The notes below the pieces were generated by a model. That model did no database searches. It saw nothing but the letters and a program-made list of their open reading frames with translations, and was not told the origin of the DNA. The translations under genes were made by a program, and so were the position numbers. Of a stretch of 64,000 nucleotides of DNA, positions 27,788-36,902 are shown piece by piece. Source of the DNA: JBDTES01 sp039922435 (GTDB lineage Bacteria > Patescibacteriota > Saccharimonadia > Saccharimonadales > UBA4665); the NCBI GenBank assembly GCA_039922435.1, contig JBDTES010000018.1, positions 1 through 64,000 of the forward strand, read 5' to 3'. Position 1 is the first letter of the stretch, and every line of letters starts with the position of its first letter.

Positions 27788-28915
27788 ATGAAAATCGGAC
27801 TAATCTGCCCGTATAATATCGCCCGTGGTGGCGGCGTTCAGGAAGTTGTGCGCGCCCTGCAGGATGGTTTGAATAGTCGCGGCCACCAAGCGATTATAAT
27901 TACACCAAAACCGCGCCAGGGTTATATAGATGATGGCCGGGCGGTGGCCTTTCTGGGGACGGCTAAGGATTTTCGCTCACCGACTCATACTCTGGCTACC
28001 TTTTCGACCATAGTCGAAAATAGCGAAATAGATGATTTGCTGGAACGTGAGAAGTTTGATATCCTGAATTTTCACGAGCCTTGGGTACCGATGTTAAGCC
28101 GGCAGATTCTATACCGCAGCAATACAGTGAATGTCGTAACTTTCCACGCTAAACTACCTGATACTATGATGAGCCGGACTATGTCGAAGGCGATTACCCC
28201 CTACACCAAACCGATGCTCAAACATTTTCAAGCTTTTACGGCAGCCTCGGACGCCGCGGCTGATTATGCCCGCAGCCTAATTGATGAACCAATCGAAATT
28301 GTACTAAATGGAATTAATTTAGCTGGTTTTAAGCCGGTTAGCCGATCGGTGGCGGCCAAGAATAAGACGATTCTGTATGTTGGTCGTTTGGAGCGCCGTA
28401 AGGGTGTCAAGTATTTGTTAAAAGCTATGCAATTACTGCAGGCCCGTCAGCCCGATACTAAGTTATGGCTAGTTGGTGATGGCCCGGACCGTGACAAGCT
28501 GCAAATGCAAGCCAAAGAACTGGGCCTTAACAATGTTAAGTTTTATGGCTACGTTGATGAGGCTGAAAAGATTGATCTGCTAGCTAAAGCCGATTTGTTC
28601 TGCGCGCCAGCCATTTTTGGTGAGAGCTTTGGTATAGTCTTGCTCGAAGCAATGGCCAGCGGGCTAGTAACCGTAGCTGGCGATAATCCTGGCTATAGTT
28701 CGGTCATGCAGGGAGTCGGTAACCTGTCTCTAGTCGACCCTAAGGACACGCTAGAGTTTGCCCGCCGCTTGCAGTTGTTACTAAACGTTGATGAACTGCG
28801 CGAAGTATGGCAAGAATGGGCCGCTAAGTATGTTAAACAGTTTGATTATCCTAAGGTAGTTGATAATTATGAAGCTGTTTATAAGCGAGCCTTAAAAACT
28901 TATGGCCCAAAATAG
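27788..28915 (+). CDS. GT4 glycosyltransferase, PimA-like
   Basis: A 375-residue GT-B fold glycosyltransferase. The N-terminal Gly-rich loop is YNIARGGGVQEVVRAL, the nucleotide-sugar domain begins ILYVGRLERRKGVKYLL (about residue 197), and the EX7E-type motif is FGESFGIVLLEAMASG. The sequence resembles phosphatidylinositol mannosyltransferase PimA, so a mannose or similar residue could be added to a lipid at the inner membrane face. It overlaps the next glycosyltransferase by 14 bases and shares with it the segment NPGYSSVMQ, so the two are paralogues in one operon. Confidence 0.88.
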   Translation: MKIGLICPYNIARGGGVQEVVRALQDGLNSRGHQAIIITPKPRQGYIDDGRAVAFLGTAKDFRSPTHTLATFSTIVENSEIDDLLEREKFDILNFHEPWVPMLSRQILYRSNTVNVVTFHAKLPDTMMSRTMSKAITPYTKPMLKHFQAFTAASDAAADYARSLIDEPIEIVLNGINLAGFKPVSRSVAAKNKTILYVGRLERRKGVKYLLKAMQLLQARQPDTKLWLVGDGPDRDKLQMQAKELGLNNVKFYGYVDEAEKIDLLAKADLFCAPAIFGESFGIVLLEAMASGLVTVAGDNPGYSSVMQGVGNLSLVDPKDTLEFARRLQLLLNVDELREVWQEWAAKYVKQFDYPKVVDNYEAVYKRALKTYGPK

Positions 28916-30059
28916 ATCGAGCCTTCGTAGGCTAAAAATTGGCTTAGTTCTCGATGATACGCTAGATACACCGGATGGCGTCCAGCAGTATGTCTTGCAA
29001 GTCGGTCGATGGCTGACTGAGCAGGGTCACGAGGTACATTACTTGGTTGGCGCAACAACTCGGACAGACCTTGATGGTCTTCATTCGCTGAGCCGAAACG
29101 TCAGTGTTCGTTTTAATGGCAACCGGATGTCGATACCCTTGCCGGCTTCGCGGCGAAAACTCAAGGAATTCCTGGCGAACAATCAGTTTGATATTATTCA
29201 CGTTCAAGTACCGTATAGTCCGTTTTTAGCCGGTCGGTTGCTCAATTTATTGCCTAAAACGACCGCTGTAATCGGAACCTTTCATATTTTGCCGTATTCT
29301 AGTCTAGTCCGCCGGGCTAACCGAGCTCTTGGGGTCATAAACAGACTAAGCAGTCGGCGGTTCGACCGAATGCTAGCTGTATCTGAACCGGCGAAAGAGT
29401 TTGCCGAGAAGATATATGGCTATACCAATATAATAGTTGTCCCTAACCCGATCCGACTGTCACAATTTGAAGATATTAAATCAGATGACCCGGAATTGAA
29501 TATAACTTTCCTAGGTCGTTTGGTTGAGCGCAAAGGTGCACTGCAGCTTCTAAAAGCTATTAATTATTTGAGGATAAATGAGCTCTTTAAGGGTGATTTC
29601 GCGGTTCATATCGGTGGTAAGGGTCAATTACTGCCTAATCTAGAGCAATACGTTAAGACCAATCGATTGACTGACATAGTTCAGTTTCATGGTTTTATCT
29701 CAGAAGACGACAAGGCCGACTACTTAGCGGCTGCCGATATTGTAGCCTACCCTAGCATGGGTGGGGAGAGTTTTGGGATTGTTTTACTAGAGGCAATGGC
29801 GGCGACGCGTGGTGTCGTTTTAGCTGGCAATAATCCTGGGTATTCATCTGTAATGCAACCCTTCAAGAGCCAGTTATTTGATCCGCTGGACGTACCAGCC
29901 TTAGCCCACTTGATTGCTAAATATTTAGCCAATCAGCCAGGTCGCCACAAGCTTTCCGAAGTTCAGCATGACTATGTAAAATCATTTGATATAAACAAAG
30001 TTGGCAATCAGTTGGAATCTATTTATAACCAAGCTTTGCAAATTAGATGGCAAGCGTGA
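28902..30059 (+). CDS. GT4 glycosyltransferase, second of a pair
   Basis: A 385-residue GT-B glycosyltransferase. It has a TPDGVQQYVLQVGRWL loop near residue 25, NITFLGRLVERKGALQLL (about 198-215) and GGESFGIVLLEAMAATRG. It overlaps its upstream paralogue by 14 bases and the two probably add successive sugars to the same acceptor. The inositol-3-phosphate synthase at the end of the window makes a phosphatidylinositol-mannoside-like glycolipid possible, but the acceptor is not shown by sequence. Confidence 0.87.
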   Translation: MAQNRSSLRRLKIGLVLDDTLDTPDGVQQYVLQVGRWLTEQGHEVHYLVGATTRTDLDGLHSLSRNVSVRFNGNRMSIPLPASRRKLKEFLANNQFDIIHVQVPYSPFLAGRLLNLLPKTTAVIGTFHILPYSSLVRRANRALGVINRLSSRRFDRMLAVSEPAKEFAEKIYGYTNIIVVPNPIRLSQFEDIKSDDPELNITFLGRLVERKGALQLLKAINYLRINELFKGDFAVHIGGKGQLLPNLEQYVKTNRLTDIVQFHGFISEDDKADYLAAADIVAYPSMGGESFGIVLLEAMAATRGVVLAGNNPGYSSVMQPFKSQLFDPLDVPALAHLIAKYLANQPGRHKLSEVQHDYVKSFDINKVGNQLESIYNQALQIRWQA

Positions 30060-30072
30060 GATACTTATTTAT

Positions 30073-31194
30073 ATGTTTCGCCTTCTTCGTAACAAAGCCA
30101 ATCCAGAAGAATTGGAATTAAGAGTCTCGAATCGGACGGTTCTTCGGGTAATCGGCCTGGTAGTTGTGGCGATAGTTCTATTAATGGCTATTCGGCGTAG
30201 CGCTCATACCTTGACTTGGATTGGTGTTGCTTTCTTTTTAGCACTAGCCTTGAACGCCCCAGTACATCTACTCGCGGCCCACTTGCCAGGACGAACTCGT
30301 GGTAGTCGCAGCGTAGCAACCACTATATCCGTGTTGGTGGTAATACTGGCTTTTCTGGGGTTTTTGGCCGCTGTGGTACCACCGCTCGCTAAACAAACTA
30401 CTACTTTTATTCAGGCAACGCCACATCTTATTGAGGAAGTTCGCAGTCAAGATTCGGGCGTCGGCAAGTTTGTGCGCAAATATAAGCTACAAGATCAGGT
30501 AGATAAAGTTTCTAAACAATTATCTGGCCGTTTTAGTAATGCTACCGATACAGCAGCTGGTGCGATTTCCAAGATTGGTTCAAGTATCTTTGCCAGCCTG
30601 ACAATTATAGTATTGACTTTTATGATGCTGGTTGAGGGTCCGCGCTGGGGCAAGATAGTTACTATGATGATTCCCGATAAACATCAGGATCATGCTATAT
30701 CGATAGCTAAAGATATGTATAAAGTCGTTAAAGGTTATGTAAACGGCCAAGTCTTACTAGCCGCGATTGCATCGCTATTAATAGTCCCCATGCTATTTAT
30801 CTTGCATATTAGTTACCCTTGGGCACTTATGGTAATAGTGTTCATCTGTGGGCTTATCCCTATGGTGGGTCATACGATTGGTGCAATAATTGTCACAATC
30901 GTAGCTTTGTTCCATTCGGTACCGACGGCGATTATTATTCTAGCCTATTATATTCTGTATCAACAGATCGAAAACTACGCAGTCCAGCCTAAGATACAGG
31001 CTAATAGCACCAATATGTCACCTCTACTAGTCTTTACAGCAGTGATTCTAGGTGTTAACTTTGGTGGCCTATTAGGAGGCCTAGTAGCTATACCGGTTAT
31101 GGGGTGCTTGAGAATAGTTGTACTAGATTATTTGGATCACAAAGATATTTTGACCAAAAAAGAACGTATCAGTGTTACAGCCGAAACCAAATAG
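30073..31194 (+). CDS. AI-2E family transporter (PerM-like)
   Basis: A 373-residue membrane protein from ATG 30073 (MFRLLRNKAN); the longer frame overlaps the glycosyltransferase gene. It has about eight membrane helices: one pair near residues 28-68, then a long soluble segment, then the helices around GYVNGQVLLAAIASLLIVP and QQIENYAVQPKIQANS, which is the family signature. The family includes permeases and Na+/H+ antiporters; the substrate here is unknown. It converges with cysS (20-base overlap). Confidence 0.86.
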   Translation: MFRLLRNKANPEELELRVSNRTVLRVIGLVVVAIVLLMAIRRSAHTLTWIGVAFFLALALNAPVHLLAAHLPGRTRGSRSVATTISVLVVILAFLGFLAAVVPPLAKQTTTFIQATPHLIEEVRSQDSGVGKFVRKYKLQDQVDKVSKQLSGRFSNATDTAAGAISKIGSSIFASLTIIVLTFMMLVEGPRWGKIVTMMIPDKHQDHAISIAKDMYKVVKGYVNGQVLLAAIASLLIVPMLFILHISYPWALMVIVFICGLIPMVGHTIGAIIVTIVALFHSVPTAIIILAYYILYQQIENYAVQPKIQANSTNMSPLLVFTAVILGVNFGGLLGGLVAIPVMGCLRIVVLDYLDHKDILTKKERISVTAETK

Positions 31195-32581
31195 CCCCGT
31201 TCGGGATGTCGCGAAGGCCGATTCCCTGCTTTTCGAGCTGCTCACGTAATTTATCTGATTTTGCCCAATCTTGGGCTGTGCGGGCTTGTTCTCGTTCCGT
31301 GATGATCTCTTTTTGCTGATAGGTGATATCAGGCCGGGCGCTTAATTGTAAGCCTAGTAAATCATCTAGGAAGGCTAATGTCCCATCGGTATATTTCCCT
31401 TCAACTCCAGGTATTTGAATATTAGACATATAGTTTATAATTTTATTGAAACTTACAAGTGCTACTGGTGTATTTAGATCGTCTTGCAGGGCGCTCAAAA
31501 CACTACCACGCAGTTCTTTGAATAGCAAATCTAACTCATCAGGCATAACATCAACGCTGGTCTGATGACGCAGGTCAGCCCAAGCGTGAAGGACGTTTAA
31601 ACGATTTTTGGCAGCCGCCAGGCTTTCCCAGCTAAATTTGCTTTGAGAACGATAGTGACTTTCTAACACGTGCAAACGAAGTACTTCAAGCGAGTAGCCT
31701 TTGGCTTCAATATCTTCGAGGGTAATGCCGTTACCAAATGACTTAGATATTTTCTTACCCTCAATAGTTATGTGGTTACTGTGCATCCAATATGTGGCAA
31801 ATTGCTTACCAGTGGCAGCTTCGGATTGAGCAATTTCGTTGGTGTGGTGAACCGGTACGTGGTCGATGCCACCAGCGTGGATATCGAGTGTTTCACCCAG
31901 GTATTTCATACTCATGGCCGAACACTCGACATGCCAGCCCGGAAATCCCTTTCCCCAGGGGCTATCCCATTCCATATCTCTCTGGTGGTCTTTAGGACTA
32001 AATTTCCATAGGGCAAAGTCGGCCTTATTTCGTTTTTCAGGATTAAAGTTGACTCTTTTGCCGGCTTCTTGCTCGTCTAGATCAAGTCGGGCAAAGTCGG
32101 CGTATTTAGGAAACTTAGACGTATCGTAATAGACACCATCGGAAGTTTTATAAGTAAAACCCTTGGCTTCTAGCTTTTGAACGAGTTCAATTTGGTCTTG
32201 AATATGGTCTGTAGCCCGCGGTAAAAAATCGGGTTTGAGCATATTTAGCCGCTCCATTCCCTTTTCGAAATACTCGGTGTAGAATTTAGCAACATCCCAA
32301 GCGGTTTTGCCTTCGCGCCGAGCCCCCTTTTCGAGTTTATCTTCACCATCATCGGCATCTGATACTAAGTGACCGACATCAGTAATATTCATGACCCATT
32401 TGGGTTTTAGACCACTGGCTTTAAGGGTCCGAATAAGAATATCTTCGCGGATATAAGTAAACCAATTACCGACATGTAGATAGTCATAAACGGTTGGTCC
32501 ACAAGTATAAACCGTAATATCAGGTGCATTTTGTGGCACAACCTCATCGATTTGCCTAGTTAGGGTGTTGTATAGTCTCAT
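31175..32581 (-). CDS. cysS: Cysteinyl-tRNA synthetase
   Basis: A 468-residue class I synthetase. It has the zinc Cys in YTCGPTVYD, the HIGH-like motif HVGNWFTY, zinc ligands in GWHVECSAMS and HHTNEIAQSEA, and the KMSKS-like motif KISKSFGN. It charges tRNA-Cys. The start overlaps the stop of the upstream gene by 4 bases (ATGA), so the DHH phosphoesterase, PNPOx-like gene and cysS form an operon. Confidence 0.96.
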   Translation of the reverse strand: MRLYNTLTRQIDEVVPQNAPDITVYTCGPTVYDYLHVGNWFTYIREDILIRTLKASGLKPKWVMNITDVGHLVSDADDGEDKLEKGARREGKTAWDVAKFYTEYFEKGMERLNMLKPDFLPRATDHIQDQIELVQKLEAKGFTYKTSDGVYYDTSKFPKYADFARLDLDEQEAGKRVNFNPEKRNKADFALWKFSPKDHQRDMEWDSPWGKGFPGWHVECSAMSMKYLGETLDIHAGGIDHVPVHHTNEIAQSEAATGKQFATYWMHSNHITIEGKKISKSFGNGITLEDIEAKGYSLEVLRLHVLESHYRSQSKFSWESLAAAKNRLNVLHAWADLRHQTSVDVMPDELDLLFKELRGSVLSALQDDLNTPVALVSFNKIINYMSNIQIPGVEGKYTDGTLAFLDDLLGLQLSARPDITYQQKEIITEREQARTAQDWAKSDKLREQLEKQGIGLRDIPNGAIWFRL

Positions 32582-33078
32582 TTTTTCAAACTGGCCCTTA
32601 TATCATCTAGGGACAGCTCTTTTCGAAAATCCCTTAGAAATACTCCATTTTTTTCTTCGGCATCGTTTATCCAAATGTGCTCGGGAGTTGCCTTATAGAC
32701 TCTACGGACTGAATCTCCTAGGAAGTCGTCTGCCGGCTTGTCGTAGCCTGGCCCCTTCTTGATTCGTCGGGCAAACATAATCTCTTCTGGGTCAGACAGT
32801 TCTTTGGCTGTGGCCTGGATGTAAACACCTTCTCCTTCGCCTTCTGGAGCAGTTGAATCATAGATAACTATAAATACGCGGGTATTGTCTCGAACGTTCC
32901 GTGAATGATGGTTGTTCTTATCAGAAAACCAATAGATATTAAGTTGCTCGTCGTAATTGTGAGCCACCGGACTGTTCCAGGGAATCCCACCCTTCGAGGC
33001 GGTAGCAATTGTGGCGTAGTTGATTGATTTGATTATCTTGATAGCACGCTTGGTGTAGTCATTAATCATTCTGGTCAA
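32578..33078 (-). CDS. Pyridoxamine 5'-phosphate oxidase-like flavin protein
   Basis: A 166-residue split-barrel protein. YATIATASKGGIPWNSPVAH at the N-terminus and IYWFSDKNNHHSRNVRDNTRV in the middle match the PNPOx-like/general stress protein 26 family, which binds FMN or F420. Redox substrate unknown. A second ATG four codons in (33069) is an alternative start. It is coupled to cysS downstream and overlaps the DHH gene upstream by 17 bases. Confidence 0.82.
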   Translation of the reverse strand: MTRMINDYTKRAIKIIKSINYATIATASKGGIPWNSPVAHNYDEQLNIYWFSDKNNHHSRNVRDNTRVFIVIYDSTAPEGEGEGVYIQATAKELSDPEEIMFARRIKKGPGYDKPADDFLGDSVRRVYKATPEHIWINDAEEKNGVFLRDFRKELSLDDIRASLKK

Positions 33079-34075
33079 CTTTCTCGACTTGATCTAATAA
33101 ATCTATGGCGATCTTAAGACATTCAGATTTTATGTCGGCAAATGGCTTGCCGGTGGTTATTTTGAAGCCAGCCGCGTAGGCGTGACCACCGCCGCCCATC
33201 TTTTCGGCTAGTTGGCCGGCCACGCCGTAACCAGAATTAGCTCTGAGAGCGGCCGTGACTCTGCCATCATCGTATTTCTTGAAGACAATTGATAGTTTGA
33301 CGCCGCTGATTTGCATCATATCAAACTGGATTAATGGGCCCGGGTTGTAGAGAGGGCTGTATTCATTAATCTCGGCTTGGGGGATAACGACGTAGGCGAT
33401 TGCTCCGTCGGCTGCTAGTTCGGTGTGACTGATTAGGGTGCCTTTGTATTTGTATATAATACCTGGCATTTTATTAGATTCACGGCGCATTTCTTCTAGC
33501 TTTGGTCGGCTAACCCCTAGCTCGGTTAGTTCAGCCATGGTTCGATAGGTCGATGGGCGGGCTAGGTCGTTCATTAGGCCTTGAGTATCACCTAATATAG
33601 CTACCATAACGTTTTCGCCAGCCTGGGCACTGATTGGCCAAGCTAACTTTTTAGCTAGCTGATAGACAACTTCGCCAGCTGATGATAGTTTGTCGTCACA
33701 GATGGTAGCAGCTGCGAAGTCTAGGGGATTTTGAACGGTGGCATGATGGTCGAGCACGATGCATGGCCTAGCCTTTAGCCAGCCAATCTGGCCAGTTTTA
33801 TCTAACCTATCAAGCAAAGTGTAAGTGCTAGCATCGACGATAATGCTTAGATCGAACTGTTTTGGTAAATCCTTTTGGACCCTGTCCCAACCGCTGAGAT
33901 AGCGTAGATAGGTTGGTACATCGACGCCGCAATATAAATAGACGTCTTTGCCCATGTCGCCCAGAATGTGTTCTAGCGCCAATGCACTACCCAAACTGTC
34001 AGCATCGGGATTATCGGCCTGAACAACGACAATTTTCTGGGCCGCTTCGACCAGTTGTTTAATTTTCTCTTCCAT
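33062..34075 (-). CDS. DHH/DHHA1 phosphoesterase (NrnA-like)
   Basis: A 337-residue protein with the DHH-family motifs DNPDADSLGSALAL (residues 21-34) and VLDHHATVQNP (about 117), and a C-terminal GGGHAYAAGF DHHA1 motif. It probably degrades nanoRNA or cyclic dinucleotide products or 3'-phosphoadenosine 5'-phosphate. It heads the operon with the PNPOx-like gene and cysS. A TACAAT (34087-34092) lies 11 bases before the ATG. Confidence 0.9.
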   Translation of the reverse strand: MEEKIKQLVEAAQKIVVVQADNPDADSLGSALALEHILGDMGKDVYLYCGVDVPTYLRYLSGWDRVQKDLPKQFDLSIIVDASTYTLLDRLDKTGQIGWLKARPCIVLDHHATVQNPLDFAAATICDDKLSSAGEVVYQLAKKLAWPISAQAGENVMVAILGDTQGLMNDLARPSTYRTMAELTELGVSRPKLEEMRRESNKMPGIIYKYKGTLISHTELAADGAIAYVVIPQAEINEYSPLYNPGPLIQFDMMQISGVKLSIVFKKYDDGRVTAALRANSGYGVAGQLAEKMGGGGHAYAAGFKITTGKPFADIKSECLKIAIDLLDQVEKVDQND

Positions 34076-34141
34076 GCTTACTAGTTATTGTACGGTGATT
34101 TAGTCGTTTTATAAAGTGTTTGTAGCTGATAATATAGAGAT

Positions 34142-34777
34142 ATGGACGAAAAAGTTGATATTTTACTGCCACCATTATTTGAACCGAGCGGTCAAATTAA
34201 AACTCGTAGGCAAGCTAACCACGACGGTGATTGGATAGGCTCGTTTAATCTTTGGATTGTCTCGCCTAAACCTGAGCCATGTATTATTTACCAACAGAGA
34301 AGCCCGCAGTCTACTTGGGGCCCTAATCTGCTGGATGTGGCTGTTGGAGGGCATTTACAAGCTGGCGAAGGATTAGATGGTGGCCTAAGAGAGGCACGTG
34401 AAGAGATTGGGAGGCTCTATGAACCTAAGCAGCTCAAATTCCTCGGTAAGACGTTATATGTAGGTTTTAACCTGGATGGATCCGGCCACAATGAAGCTAT
34501 AGACGTTTACTTAACCGAGGATAGCTCGACGTTAGCTGACTATGTTTTGCAGCCAGAAGAGTTATACGCGATTTTTGCTTGTCCAATCAGTCAGCTTTTA
34601 AGTGTACATAGGAACGCTAACTATAGTTTCGTAGCTCATGGGTTGTTGGCTAATGGAGAACCTACCGAATATTCTGTTAATCAACAATCATTCCCTCAGA
34701 ACTACTCAAAGTATCATTTCAAGATGGCACTATTGGCTGATCGGTATTTCAAGGGTGAAAAGGATCTGCTTTATTAG
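34142..34777 (+). CDS. Nudix hydrolase, IDI-like
   Basis: A 211-residue Nudix protein. The catalytic box is GGHLQAGEGLDGGLREAREE followed by IG; it has the REAREEIG core, but the spacing between the first Glu and RE is six residues instead of seven, so the metal site may be altered. The overall layout (FNLWIVSPKPEPCIIYQQRS before the box) is like isopentenyl-diphosphate isomerase or related Nudix enzymes. GATAAT lies 8 bases before the ATG. A DUF1653 gene follows after 2 bases. Confidence 0.82.
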   Translation: MDEKVDILLPPLFEPSGQIKTRRQANHDGDWIGSFNLWIVSPKPEPCIIYQQRSPQSTWGPNLLDVAVGGHLQAGEGLDGGLREAREEIGRLYEPKQLKFLGKTLYVGFNLDGSGHNEAIDVYLTEDSSTLADYVLQPEELYAIFACPISQLLSVHRNANYSFVAHGLLANGEPTEYSVNQQSFPQNYSKYHFKMALLADRYFKGEKDLLY

Positions 34778-34779
34778 TC

Positions 34780-35043
34780 ATGAGTAAAATACCGTACAGG
34801 GTACTTGAAAAGATGGTTGATGATACTTTACAACTAATCCCTAGAGGTTCACGCTGGCGGCACTACAAGGGGTCGGAATATACTATTTCTGATATTGTTA
34901 TTATTGAAACTACCAATGAACTAGCAGTTGTTTATACACCAATTGACCACCCGTCTGTCTCGTTCGTTCGAGCTTTACCCGTCTGGCAAGAAACGGTCAA
35001 TTGGCAAAACCAAGCAGCTTCACGTTTTACCAAGATTGTTTAA
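34780..35043 (+). CDS. DUF1653 family protein
   Basis: An 87-residue protein with the DUF1653 pattern: GSRWRHYKGSEYTISD, then ETTNELAVVYTP and a C-terminal SRFTKI. Function unknown in the family. It is transcribed with the Nudix gene (2-base gap). Confidence 0.8.
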   Translation: MSKIPYRVLEKMVDDTLQLIPRGSRWRHYKGSEYTISDIVIIETTNELAVVYTPIDHPSVSFVRALPVWQETVNWQNQAASRFTKIV

Positions 35044-35100
35044 ATTTTCAGGCGGACCTCTAAGGTGCGGCTAGAGGGCAACTGACAATTAGGAAAACTC

Positions 35101-35757
35101 TCAGTTGTAGAGGTTACCGACTTCAACGGGTTGAGATAACTTAGGATTCGAGCGATACAAATATAAGTTTGACGAATGTAATCCAGCGTCAGTCGTTTCG
35201 GCATAGTTACTAGCGTCTAGGTCGGTGTCCATAATATCAAGCCCATTCTGGGCTAAATATATACTGACGCTTTGTTGGGCCGATTTGACCCAGGGTTGGC
35301 TATTGGTACCACCAACTGATGGCATTACTAGTACTCCCTCACAATTGTCTATGCAGGCTTCTGTGGCCCTCATTAGCCATACTTTTGCACCTAAACCCTG
35401 CGCTCGGCTGGAATAAGGGGGGTTTATATAAAAAGCCTCGTAACCACGCTGTTGCATTGGTTGGCGAGCATCGTAGTATGCAACAGAGTAGTTGAGAATG
35501 TGGAGCTTAGTAAACCAGGCCGTGAGACTCTCCCGTATGCGTTCGTCATATTCGTATATGGCTGGTGTTACATTATAACGCCGAGCAAGTAATGGGGATA
35601 TATGGTCATCATCACCTAGAAAAAAGACGGTTTTGTTACTTAAAAACGGGCCTACTAGTGCGACTTGTTGCTCCAGACTTGCTGGTGTCATTAGAAATTG
35701 TTCCAGCTTATGGTCAGCAGTAGGTCGTGAGTTTGCGAAGCCCTCAGGCAGACTCAT
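35101..35757 (-). CDS. BpsA-like aminopropyltransferase/methyltransferase-fold protein
   Basis: A 218-residue Rossmann-fold protein. VFFLGDDDHISPLLA (about residues 44-58) resembles the GDDD motif of N4-bis(aminopropyl)spermidine synthase, and FYINPPYSS (about 110-118) is an NPPY-type active-site loop. It could make branched polyamines or methylate DNA or another amine; the family assignment is by pattern only. It overlaps recR by 4 bases and is the last gene of that pair. Confidence 0.72.
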   Translation of the reverse strand: MSLPEGFANSRPTADHKLEQFLMTPASLEQQVALVGPFLSNKTVFFLGDDDHISPLLARRYNVTPAIYEYDERIRESLTAWFTKLHILNYSVAYYDARQPMQQRGYEAFYINPPYSSRAQGLGAKVWLMRATEACIDNCEGVLVMPSVGGTNSQPWVKSAQQSVSIYLAQNGLDIMDTDLDASNYAETTDAGLHSSNLYLYRSNPKLSQPVEVGNLYN

Positions 35758-36359
35758 AGAGTCTGACGGCCTTCTAGGGCTCGACTTAGGGTGATTTGAT
35801 CGGCGTATTCTAGATCGACACCAATTGGCAAGCCGCGGGCCAAGCGGGTGATCTTAACTTTGCGCTCGCCGATCTGCTTTTGAATGTACAAGGCGGTTGA
35901 CTCGCCTTCGACGCTGGCATTGGTGGCTAGGATTATTTCTTTAACTTTATCATCATCGATTCGTTGAACGAGCTCGTTGATATGCAATTGATCGGGCGTA
36001 ATTCCATCGATTGGACTGACTAGACCACCTAAGACATGGTAGGTGCCATGGAAGGCGTTAGTCTTCTCTAGCGAAACTATGTCCAGTGGCTCGGCCACGA
36101 CCGCTACCGACTGTTTATCGCGCCGTGGGTCGCTATACAAGGGTGAAACCTCTTCTGAAGCCGCTATAAGAGCGAAAGTTTTAGGGCAGTATTTTATGCC
36201 ACTATGTAGTTCTGACAAGGCTGAGGCCAGCTGTGAGGCCCTAGAAGGGTCATGACGGACCAAATAGTAAGCGTAGCGCTCGGCCGTACGTGGTCCGACC
36301 CCTGGCAGGTTGCCGAGGGCCTCAATTAAGTTCTCTAGTGCGGGGGGTAACAGATTCAT
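35754..36359 (-). CDS. recR: Recombination mediator RecR with degenerate zinc site
   Basis: A 201-residue RecR. The helix-hairpin-helix (NLPGVGPRTAERYAYYLV, residues 17-34) and the Toprim domain (VAVVAEPLDIVSLEKTNAFHGTYHVLGG) are clear. The usual four-Cys zinc finger between them is reduced to a single Cys (GIKYCPKTF) and the second CxxC is gone. RecR loads RecA with RecF and RecO. Downstream of ybaB, as in most bacteria, though separated by 130 AT-rich bases. Confidence 0.93.
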   Translation of the reverse strand: MNLLPPALENLIEALGNLPGVGPRTAERYAYYLVRHDPSRASQLASALSELHSGIKYCPKTFALIAASEEVSPLYSDPRRDKQSVAVVAEPLDIVSLEKTNAFHGTYHVLGGLVSPIDGITPDQLHINELVQRIDDDKVKEIILATNASVEGESTALYIQKQIGERKVKITRLARGLPIGVDLEYADQITLSRALEGRQTL

Positions 36360-36489
36360 AACCTAGATCAATTTATCATTTATCAATTACTATTTTCCAG
36401 TTATTCACTATTTCAAATTTCCAAATTTAATGTATATCAATCTGACTTTTCTCTAGTAAATAGTAAATGTGTAAATGGCTAATTGTTGC
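36360..36489. repeat. AT-rich intergenic motif region
   Basis: The gap between ybaB and recR contains ATTTATCATTTATCAATTAC and several CTATTT/AGTAAAT words. Similar strings occur after cyoB (14430-14465) and in the rplJ leader (43194-43230). No ORF is supported. Confidence 0.4.
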
Positions 36490-36783
36490 TTAGAGCCCCA
36501 TATCTCCTAGGGCGCCCATAAAAGGCTTCATTTTTTCGGCAGCCACTTTTTGACTAGCCTGAATTGCTTCTTTAACAGCATCCTCTATCCAGCGTTCGAG
36601 TTCGTGAATATCTTCCAAATCGACTCTCGACGGATCGATGTGAATTTTCTTGATCTTTTGCTCGGCAGTAATTTCGATACGAACAGCTCCATCGCCCTGC
36701 TCGGTTGTAATGACTTGCTTCTGTAACTCTTTCTGGACTTTCTTAACTTTTAATAACATCTTAGCTTGATCGAATCTTGACAT
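36490..36783 (-). CDS. Nucleoid-associated protein, YbaB/EbfC family
   Basis: A 97-residue protein starting MSRFDQAKMLLKVKKVQKEL. It has the KIKKIHIDPSRVD and family-typical C-terminal EKMKPFMGALG. I start at ATG 36783 because GGGGAG lies just before it, not at the earlier in-frame ATG at 36834. YbaB homodimers bind DNA, and the gene is classically between dnaX and recR. Here dnaB and a GT-C gene separate it from dnaX. Confidence 0.9.
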   Translation of the reverse strand: MSRFDQAKMLLKVKKVQKELQKQVITTEQGDGAVRIEITAEQKIKKIHIDPSRVDLEDIHELERWIEDAVKEAIQASQKVAAEKMKPFMGALGDMGL

Positions 36784-36902
36784 AGTAGCTCCCCTTATTT
36801 CTCTTATGTAATTATTGTCTCGGGCGTGACTCAAACTTTCGCTTGGTGATTACCCGACCAACATATCACTCATCATATAACAGCTATTATTGTATCAAAT
36901 AA

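Noticed and set aside
30001..30072. Upstream start for the AI-2E protein
   Set aside because: The added residues are encoded within the glycosyltransferase 3' end and do not resemble the family; ATG 30073 gives a normal N-terminus.
35044..35100. Possible bidirectional terminator between convergent genes
   Set aside because: There is a CCTCTA/TAGAGG pairing but no T run on either strand.
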